64,000 nt of DNA, taken from the NCBI GenBank assembly GCA_003988855.1, contig QYAI01000068.1, positions 82,487 to 146,486 of the forward strand. Direction: 5' to 3'. The notes under the pieces are model-generated. The model searched no databases. It saw only the letters and a list, made by a program, of their open reading frames with translations, and was not told the origin of the DNA. Positions 56,054 through 64,000 of this stretch are shown here, one piece after another. Origin of the DNA: Arachnopeziza araneosa (taxonomy: Eukaryota > Ascomycota > Leotiomycetes > Helotiales > Arachnopezizaceae). Both the position numbers and the translations under genes were made by a program. Numbering within the stretch: the first letter of the stretch is position 1; every line of letters starts with the position of its first letter.

Positions 56054-58202
56054 GTTGATGTGGTTGGTTGTTTGGTCTTGTTTAGCGAGGTTTGATAGCG
56101 TGTTCTAAGCTTGAAGCTTTGAGTTGTTGTTGAGGTAGATTATGAAGTGTGCTTTGCTGTAGATGCTTTGAATTGTGTGATGATGTTGTGATGATGAAAG
56201 TTTCTTCCAACCTGCCGACCTCTTCTATTTATCCTCTTGTAAAGACTCGATGTACGCCTTTGCGAGTCATCTTCACTGTACCGAAGCAGAAAGGTTTAAC
56301 TGATCCCTGGAAAAAATTAGTAACCCTGCGGTCTTCGAACGACAACTTACGTGTGCGCGCCCTGTGGTAAAATTCCCCGGTGGGCGCGTGTCCTGAAAAG
56401 TGGTGCTTGGTAAGAATTTTACCCTGAGGTGACTCCACGGCCCGTCTCTGTACCTGCTCCGTAGCCGCAGATTCAACTCCGTACCAACTCCGTACCTTTC
56501 ATCGATTATTCATCGTGACTCTTATGCTGTGTTTGATTGGCAGGGATGCGCCTCCAACGTCATTATTCCGGCTGTGGACACGCTGAGAAGAGGCGCTCGG
56601 CAAGAGGACACAGAACGGCCTGTTAGTGGGTGAAAATTTGCTGAATAATTTTGCAGCAAGTGGTGCTTATTGTCCAACCACTTGGTGATGTGGATTTATT
56701 TATGTAACAAGTAGCAGCGTCGAGAAACTTCGATGCGGCTCATTGCGATGTCGCTCTCCCTGCAAGCTGTTGCGCCATGGCGGAATCAGCTCGTGTTGAT
56801 TGACCTTCGGCTAGCTGTGGCCGAAGGAAAAGGGGCTCGAGACTCGCCTACAGGTCAGAAGATGATCAACAAAAGGTTGGAATGATACTAAATAAAGATT
56901 TTCGTATTTCACTACTCTCTGGAGTGGATTTATGACCAATTCTTTCAGCACAAGTCTTAGTGGAGTACCTTTGCAAGAAAGAAAAGCACAATAAAGTGGC
57001 TCTAGCAATGCACCTGCAAGCGCCAGAAAATCTTCTTCGTGTCAGCGAGGGGGTGAGTATCCACTTGACAGCGTTACAAGCACAGCAATTGAGAAAGTTT
57101 CGAAGTGTTTTCCTGAGAGGTAATGGACTACAAGTAGTTTGAAACTTACCAGAGTGACTATCCGGTCTCGTATCTAAGCCGCCGAAGTCTCGGAGCTCAT
57201 ACTCGACAGAAATAGTCTCAGAAGGTCGATGATCCGTGTAAATAAATACGGATACGCATTCTTAAAGGACTTCGTTGTGTTTATGTGTTTGGCCGATTTG
57301 GTCAGTGTCTCAAGTCCAGCGGTACACGCATCTTTGACGTTCATTTTATGTTTTTATGCTTTTTGAATCGCCACCTCTGATAACATGATATCTACTGGCA
57401 TCTGCACTCCTCCGCTCTCGAAATTCCGGGCTTGCTTTCTGCTTTCTGCTTTCTGCTTCCTGTTCTCTTCTACATTTATTTATCGGTTGATTGTTATAGG
57501 CGAAATGTTCCGATGCTATCATCCTATTGCGCATCGTCCAGCAATTGAGCTTCTGGTATGCAAAAGTTCAGTGTCTTTTGAATTGTTGTGCTATGACCTC
57601 TTATCACAAAATAGTCACTAGGTCGGTTCCAGGATTCAGTGAGGGGTAACATAGTCTTATTAGTCCAGCGCGTTTCAGTTGATAGCATTGACTGAAGCCT
57701 CCCGTGGATTGTGAATTGTCGAGCAGTGCCTTGTAAGATATCGCTAAGCAAAAGGTCTTGCCTCGCCAGTATACCAGTGTGTATGATCTCAATTTCCGAG
57801 ATGTTTGTCGCGAGTACTTCAATACCGAATTTCTGTCTCTATGGCCCCCTCGTTCTTGTTTGGCGAGGCTGCATGTAAGATTGTATGCAACCCCCTACGC
57901 CCGCAAGGAGTTGCAATTGGTCAGGCACAGCAGCGAAACACCTTATCTTTCTCACGTCAAATAATCCTATAGGTTTCGGAGACTGTAGGGAATAATGATT
58001 CGGTATAGTACCCACTTCTGTCAGGCTACAACAGGCTGAGAGGGAGAACGTGATCGCTCACCGTTCATCTTGAGCTGCCCCTATGGATATAAGTAAGGCC
58101 CTGATCTGCTTGAGATTTAGCATCCATATCACCCAAATTTAGTAGTAATTATGCTCTCGATTCTAGATTTCGCAACCAAGTAAGTGGCTGAACAATCAAA
58201 TT
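56054..58202. other. Long gene-poor stretch
   Basis: About 2.1 kb with no supported gene. A short run of three TTTCTGC units lies near 57435-57460. The last 150 bases are the leader and promoter of the ABC transporter, including a possible ATG-bearing first exon at 58151-58179. Confidence 0.4.
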
Positions 58203-61200
58203 ATGTATGACAATGTTAATGATTTAGCAAGAGATGAGTTGCAGCGAAATATTTTGAGATTTTGCGACCTCGCGAAGAACGAAGTCATCCAGCTGGTTCT
58301 TCTGGCGATTTCTACGCTTCTTCTCCTGAAATCACTTTTTCTGTCGGGAACTTCTCAGAAACTGCAACCCGAAGGAACAATTCCCCCCGTATCAATTCCC
58401 TACGAGATATGCTCTCAGATTGCAAGAGCTACAGCCTTCGTAGCGGCCACGATATTGGCTAGTCGTCATCCTTCTGAATGGCCCACATCATTACTTCTCG
58501 GTTATGTGTTTGTTCTCGGTGTTCTGGCACTTCTCTTGATGGCATTTTGGAGAGAAAATTTATTGCGCCATGTCAATGTTCTCCTCACCGTGAACCTCGT
58601 GCTCATTTTGATCTCAGATACTCTTCCTCGTGTCCTTACACATATCTCTGTTCGAACAGAGCCTTCTAGAGTCATTCTTCTCTCAGCACTAGGGTTTTGT
58701 TTTCTAATCTCAGGATTCACACCCCAAGAATGGGCCCCTCCTTCTGTTTCGCTGGATTTCATCCATCGCCATCGAGACGAAGGGCCGAGCCCTGAGGAAA
58801 CCTGTAGCTATTTCTCTTACTATGTATCGTATGGGTGGCTTACAAATCTGATATTAAAGGGAGTGCGGGGAAAACCAACTCTTGACGATTTGCCGTTTCT
58901 GCCATTCTACGATGAGCCACTGCTGTGGCTATCTCATATCAAAGAGGCGCGGGCTCGAGGACACACTACCCTACGGACTCTAATCATCCTTCTCCGTGCA
59001 GAGTTGACAAAGATGGTCCTCTGCGCAACCTTGACAGCACTTTGCGAATTCATAGCTCCGTTTGCTATGTACCAATTGCTGGATTATCTGGCACATCCCG
59101 AACTCTCTGTCGTACAGCCTATGCTTTGGGTTTCATTGTTGTTCATTGGACCGATGTCTAGAATGCTGGCTTTTAATCAATACATCTATACGACAACTCG
59201 ATTGATAGTCCGAGTTAAAGTATCCATGGTCCAGGAGATTTTTTATATAGCAATGTATCGCAATGAGAATGAATGTATCCTAGATGGAGACAGCGGATCA
59301 AAACCTGTCAACAACGGGCATGATAGTACGGTGCAACAGGCCTCTTTACCGCAAATGCCGAAATCAGAATCGAAGAAAACTCTCAATGCTGGCCAGGTAG
59401 CAAACTTGATCTCATACGATGTAGATACCATCACCGAATCACGCGATATTGTTTTTTGTTGCATTACCGGACCAATAGAACTTACAATTGCTATGACACT
59501 GTTGTATCGAATGCTAGGATGGCCTTCATTGGTGGGACTGGCAGTCATGCTCCTATGTTTTCCCATTCCGACATTTTTGGCGCGAAGAATGTCGCGTGTT
59601 CATACACAAGTTATGAAGGCAACAGACACTCGTATCTCTCGGATCATAGAGTATATACCAGATATTCGAACGATCAAGTACTTTGCATGGGAAGGCCCTA
59701 TATCTGAGAAGATTGGTGAAGCTCGACAGGCAGAGCAGCGCATTATGTGGAGACGTAGTTTATATGCTGTCGCCATTACTGCAAGCGGAGATTTCATTCC
59801 AATGTTCACATTGTTTGTCATGTTCTCTTGCTATACCCTTGGTACCGGGCGACCGTTGACGAGTGCCACGGCTTTCACCTCGGTGGCGCTTGTGGAAAGT
59901 CTCCGAGCGCAATTTGGTTGGATATCAAGAACCATTCGTTTTGTGGCACAAGGTAAGGCATCGATAGGTCGCATCGATCACTATTTTCAAACGTCCGTCA
60001 ACATGCAACACCATCCCGAAGGATCTCCTTCGTTTAAAGATGCAACATTGAGTCGGTCGCATTCATCGAAATTCAAATTGCGAAACATAACTCTGAACTT
60101 TGTTGAACATGGAATGAACGTTGTTACGGGACCGTCTGGTAGCGGCAAGACCTCACTGCTGCTTTCCTTGCTCGGCGAAACTATCTTGGAAACTGGAGAG
60201 GTAACTTGTCCTCGTGACGTTGCGTACGCTTCCCAAAGTGCTTGGCTTCAGAGTGACACAATCCGAAATAACATCCTCTTCAACAGCCCATTTGAACAAA
60301 CTCGTTTCAATAGGGTTTTGGATGCTTGTTGCCTGTTCCAAGACCTCGAACAACTTCCTAAAGGCGATCTAACTTTGGTCGGTGAGAACGGAACCGTTCT
60401 ATCCGGAGGTCAGCGCCAGCGTGTTGCTCTCGCTCGAGCAATATATTCGAAAACTTCAGCCATATTCCTCGATGATGTGTTTTCGGCGCTTGATGTCACC
60501 ACAGCAGTACACGTATATAACAATTGCTTCTGCAGCGACCTCCTACATGGCAGGACTGTGATATTGGTCACGCAGATTCCTTGGATTGGAGAACAAGCAG
60601 ATTTCGAGGTCCGGCTGGATGGTGGTCTGTTGAAGTCTGTTGAAGCACGTGAAATGGTGGTGCGGATCCCAATAAGTGTTGCCCAGGCTCTGGCGACTAC
60701 TGGGAATTTTGAGCAGGAAATTTCCGTGGATACCGAACCGCCTTCGGCTGCAGGACAGCTACCAATGAACCCGCCCTCACAGAAAGGCTTGTCTGAGGAA
60801 TCTCCGAATCAAAAAAGGAATAAAAAGTCACTCTGTAAATCCCCCTCAATTTGAGACTAAATACAGTCTCGTTTATTTGATTCAGCAACGGATTGCTAAC
60901 AAATCAAAACAGTTTATAACTATCTTGTTGTATTTGGCGGTCACAAATACGCCTTGTTTGCATTATGCAGTGCACTTGTTTCCCAATCAACGTTCTTTGC
61001 TGTGACACTTTGGCTCTCTGTCTGGATTGGTGCTTATTCTGAACGAGACGCCGTCGATGTAGGATTCTATCTGGGCATATATGGGGCTATTCTAGCGTCT
61101 TTTAACATACTGAATGGGTTGAACAGCCTTGTTTTTCAGAATGGAGCCTGGAATGCGGCTCGTAAAATGCATAACCAGTTAGTTCAGGCTGTTTTACGGG

Positions 61201-62757
61201 CACCTTTGAGCTGGTACGACATTATTTCTGTTGGTCAGATCACAAATCGGTTCTCAAGGGACATTAGTTCGCTAGACTCGGCCCTCGCCGACTTGGCTAG
61301 AGACACCATCTTTATTTCCATCCGTTTGGCGCTGCGAATTGGATCTATCAGTTTAATTCTTCCTATATTTGCCATACCAACAACGATTGTTTGTGTCATT
61401 GGCTTTATCATTGGAGATATGTACACTAGAACTGCTTCTGTTGTGAAACGGATCACAGCAGAGTCTCAATCTCCGATCTTTGCCCAGTTTTCGGAAACAC
61501 TTGCTGGGTTAAGTGTTGTACGCGCGAGGAGTGGAATGATAGATATCCTTGGTCAACAATTGGCGCAGAAGCTGCGCATCTATGCCAGAGCCGCAGAAGT
61601 TCAATACAACCTGAATCGGTGGGTTGCTGTCCGTATGGAATGCGCGGCCGCATTTGTTGCTTTGGGTACAGGAATTATTGCTCTCACGCGCTCTGGCACT
61701 GTTTCAGCAGGCCTAGTTGGGTTCTCCTTGACCAACGCAATCGGTCTCAGTTGGAGCATCATTGGGCTTGTCCGTACTATGAACTCTCTAGAAATTGAGC
61801 TGGTTTCCTTTCAACGTGTGCGCGAGTATGTCGATCTGCCGGCGGAGGAGGAGAATTCAGATCCTTCTGTAGTTGCGCCACCAGCAAGTTGGCCTTGTTC
61901 AGGGACAGTTGAATTTCGAAATGTTACGGCTCGATACACTCCGGATGGTCCCGATATCTTGAAAAACATATCGTTCATTCTAAACTCTAAGGAGCGTGTT
62001 GCAATTGTTGGACGGACGGGAAGCGGTAAAAGTACACTTGTTCTCTCACTGCTCCGCGTCACCCATATTGTTTCTGGCAATATCTTCTATGACGGCATGG
62101 ACATCACTCACATCCCACTTCAGCGTCTCCGTCAAAGCTTAACAACAATACCACAAGACACCGTCCTCTTCAGCGGCGATATCGGCGAGAATCTTGACCC
62201 TTCCAACACCGTTGATCGTCACGATCTCGAGAATGCACTGAGTGCTTGCAGCGGCTTGACTGCACTCTCAAATCCATCGTCTAATACAAACGACTCCTCG
62301 GGTCATATCACATCGAAGATTTCACTTTCTACCCAAATTACCTCTGGAGGTCAGAACTTTTCTCATGGGCAGAGGCAGATTTTAAGTCTAGCTCGTGCGC
62401 TTGTCAAGCGATCGAAGTTGATTTTGTTAGACGAGGCGACGGCGTCCATGGATTACGATACCGACGCAGGTATTCAGAAAGTGTTGAGAAACGAGTTGAA
62501 AGAAAGCACACTTATTACGATTGCACATCGATTGAGGACGATTATTGATTATGATCGGGTCATTGTCATGAGTGGTGGAGAGATTGTTGAGTAAGTCATG
62601 TCGATCTTTAGATGTCTCCATTATTTAGGGATAGAAGTGCTAATTAAGTCATAGAATGGGACCGCCGAAGGATTTATTTGAGAAAAAGGGCGTGTTTGCA
62701 GATATGGTAATGCAAGGTGGGGAGAGCGAGGAGTTAGTCAAGGCTTTCAAATCATGA
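58203..62757 (+). CDS. ABCC-type (MRP) full ABC transporter
   Basis: Exons 58203-60834, 60913-62590 and 62655-62757 give 1470 residues. The layout is TMD0 (about five spans, residues 28-185), membrane domain 1, NBD1 (VTGPSGSGKTS about 643, LSGGQRQRVALARA, AIFLDDVFSALD), a Ser/Pro/Lys-rich linker, membrane domain 2 from FGGHKYALFALCSAL, and NBD2 (VGRTGSGKSTL about 1244, FSHGQRQILSLARAL, LILLDEATASMD). ABCC proteins export conjugates, drugs or metabolites across the plasma or vacuolar membrane. Intron 1 has a GCTAAC branch site; the last intron breaks the end of NBD2. A spliced start from 58151 (intron 58180-58231, MLSILDFATKDELQ) is an alternative with the same core. It sits 2.7 kb from the A-T-R-R gene. 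Confidence 0.93.
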
Positions 62758-63079
62758 AGAGATTGTTTTTTTTGGAGATCTCTTCAAGGTTGATTGGGAT
62801 GAGATATTGAGCATGATCAGTAGACGAAGAAAGAGACTTTCGGAATTTTGAGAGTTTCTAAAGACGTGGCTTGGCTGGGTTTCAGGGGCAAGGAGAAAAT
62901 GGACTTTAAAAGTGATTTGCGAGTCTGGGAAGATCTTTCGAGAAGATCTATGTATATGCTCTGAATTTATATTCAAATTTTACCCGCAACCGGCTTTAGC
63001 ACCAGATACTCTCTGTTTTTCATTGAGGTTCCACAACAGCTTTCGAATGAACCTAGTCAACACTGTCGCTCAAAAGTTA
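62758..63079. other. Intergenic between convergent genes
   Basis: No gene seen; holds the 3' regions of the ABC transporter and the metalloprotease. Confidence 0.4.
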
Positions 63080-63808
63080 CTACGTTGGAACGTAATCCAC
63101 GATGGCATAAGGCCCAATCGTCTTGTCTTTGTTCTCATAGAACGCTTTGGTATCAGCCTTGTCTGTTTCTTGCATGACAGGAGGCCATTGATAACTCATG
63201 ACGGATCTATCATTGATGCTCTGGAATAGCACCGCCGGCTCAGCCGTCTCCTTCTGCAAAGCAAACTCGTGTCTCAGGCCCAGGACATGACCCAACTCAT
63301 GCAGAAACACGTTCTTCATATTGTTGATCGAGTAGGTGCTGAATGCACCCTTCATGACGTAGACGTAGTTGCTGAGATTGTTGTTGGGGAAGAATGCCGT
63401 CGCCATGACATCGCCCTTGTTGCCGCCGTATTGCAGGATGAAGTTGGCGTCGTCGGTGGACTCGACCCACTCGAACCGCACCCCCAGATCGAGGCTGTTC
63501 CATTCCTGGGCGGCCTCGTTGAGCTTGTTGGCCGCGAATGCGGCTTGCGCCTTGCCCTCGTCTGGGTATCCATTCATGTAGGCGGCCCATTTCACAACGG
63601 AGCCTTTCTTCCAGCGCGGGATCTCCCTCCCGAATCCCAGCACGATCTTGTGGATGCCGCCCGAAGCTTCGGACTCGTTCATGGTGTTTTCTTGGGTGAA
63701 GCAGGTGTAGCCATCGGCGCCGATGATGAGCTCTTTGCCGATGGGAGGGCAAGGGGTTCCTTTTTTCAGGACGGCCTTCTTGTTGACGACGACTCCGCTT
63801 GAAGACAT
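63080..63808 (-). CDS. Matrixin-like zinc metalloprotease (metzincin)
   Basis: Single exon, 242 residues. The zinc-binding HELGHVLGLRHEF (H-E-x2-H-x2-G-x2-H) and a downstream Met-turn (RSVMSYQWPP) define a metzincin, closest in pattern to M10/M12-type catalytic domains. Preceding strands (VVKWAAYMNGYP, EWNSLDLGVRFEWVESTDDA, ANFILQYGG, YVYVMKGAFSTYS) match a bare catalytic domain. No signal peptide or propeptide cysteine switch is visible, though Cys residues occur at about 20 and 36. The 63.3-63.8 kb part is markedly more GC-rich than the window, leaving long accidental ORFs on other frames. It may act inside the cell or be exported by an unconventional route; transfer from another lineage is possible. 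Confidence 0.85.
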   Translation of the reverse strand: MSSSGVVVNKKAVLKKGTPCPPIGKELIIGADGYTCFTQENTMNESEASGGIHKIVLGFGREIPRWKKGSVVKWAAYMNGYPDEGKAQAAFAANKLNEAAQEWNSLDLGVRFEWVESTDDANFILQYGGNKGDVMATAFFPNNNLSNYVYVMKGAFSTYSINNMKNVFLHELGHVLGLRHEFALQKETAEPAVLFQSINDRSVMSYQWPPVMQETDKADTKAFYENKDKTIGPYAIVDYVPT

Positions 63809-64000
63809 GTTGAATGAGTGAGGAGATGTACCGCACCAGTCTCCAGGATCAAATGCCAGGTTTGCAAGGTGTGATTCCGAAAGAACGTATTAGGATGATA
63901 AGTGTCGCAAGCGGATTATTCGTTCAATATTGAACGAATAATTGCCACGTGATCGACCAGCTGAATGCAGCCAGAACAACTCTCCGGATTAGGACTTTAA
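63809..64000. promoter_or_regulatory. Promoter of the metalloprotease, truncated by window end
   Basis: Contains the 28-bp palindrome described separately and, just beyond it, a CACGTG E-box (about 63946-63951). Confidence 0.5.
63915..63942. promoter_or_regulatory. Perfect 28-bp palindrome
   Basis: Left half ATTATTCGTTCAAT is the exact reverse complement of right half ATTGAACGAATAAT, with no spacer. It lies 107 bases upstream of the metalloprotease ATG and could bind a dimeric regulator or form a cruciform. Confidence 0.75.

Noticed and set aside
63269..63802. 177-codon plus-strand ORF (and a 179-codon minus-strand ORF in another frame) across the metalloprotease
   Set aside because: Both overlap a gene with clear zinc-binding and Met-turn motifs; they are long only because the region is GC-rich and poor in stop codons.
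1..64000. tRNA, rRNA, CRISPR or intact transposable element
   Set aside because: No box A/B pair, rRNA-like segment, regular spaced direct repeats, terminal repeats or transposase/reverse-transcriptase motifs were recognised while reading both strands by eye; a tRNAscan or repeat search would be decisive.

Overview
The window reads as nuclear DNA of a filamentous ascomycete (Pezizomycotina). Genes are split by 45-100 bp GT-AG introns with CTAAC/CTGAC-like branch sites, spacing is compact, and the content is typical of moulds: NpgA-type phosphopantetheinyl transferase, a bZIP-DUF3425 factor, fungal-specific transcription-factor-like protein, GH17 glucanase and an A-T-R-R choline-forming reductase. 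A Leotiomycetes-like source is my guess; nothing seen fixes the genus. I saw no rRNA or tRNA genes, CRISPR array or intact transposon.

Left part (1-23.3 kb) is a dense housekeeping block: a membrane protein, a peroxiredoxin-like protein, an M28 glutamate-carboxypeptidase homologue, a small unknown, the PPTase, a class II eIF4E, a centrin-like EF-hand protein, spermidine synthase, Ade2 (PurK-PurE fusion), pyridoxamine-phosphate oxidase, 3-ketoacyl-CoA thiolase, a GRF zinc-finger protein, a UCH-family deubiquitinase, a diacylglycerol/sphingoid kinase-like protein and a carboxymuconate cyclase-like propeller. Several pairs are divergent across 220-480 bp shared promoters (PPTase/eIF4E, spermidine synthase/ade2, UCH/lipid kinase).

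Middle part (23.3-47 kb) is looser and accessory-like: long gene-poor stretches, a fungal transcription-factor-domain protein, a BTB/POZ pseudogene whose stop codons fit CpA-to-TpA (RIP-like) mutation, a kinase with an HGD catalytic loop and a TQ-dipeptide repeat, a CorA-like membrane protein lacking GMN, two tiny genes that share an intron position and look like paralogues, two orphan proteins, an 18-bp coding minisatellite, a zinc-knuckle fragment, an F-box/2EXR-like protein and a bZIP-DUF3425 regulator.

Right part (47-64 kb) is metabolic and secretory: an NmrA-like dehydrogenase-fold protein, a secreted GH17 glucanase, the four-domain A-T-R-R enzyme expected to reduce glycine betaine to choline, a 70-residue protein, a full ABCC transporter and a matrixin-like metalloprotease with GC-rich coding sequence and a perfect 28-bp palindrome upstream. 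The carrier domain of the A-T-R-R enzyme needs 4'-phosphopantetheine, which the PPTase at 6.7-7.8 kb could supply. Splice sites throughout were placed by eye from frame continuity and consensus signals; no alignment or transcript evidence was available.
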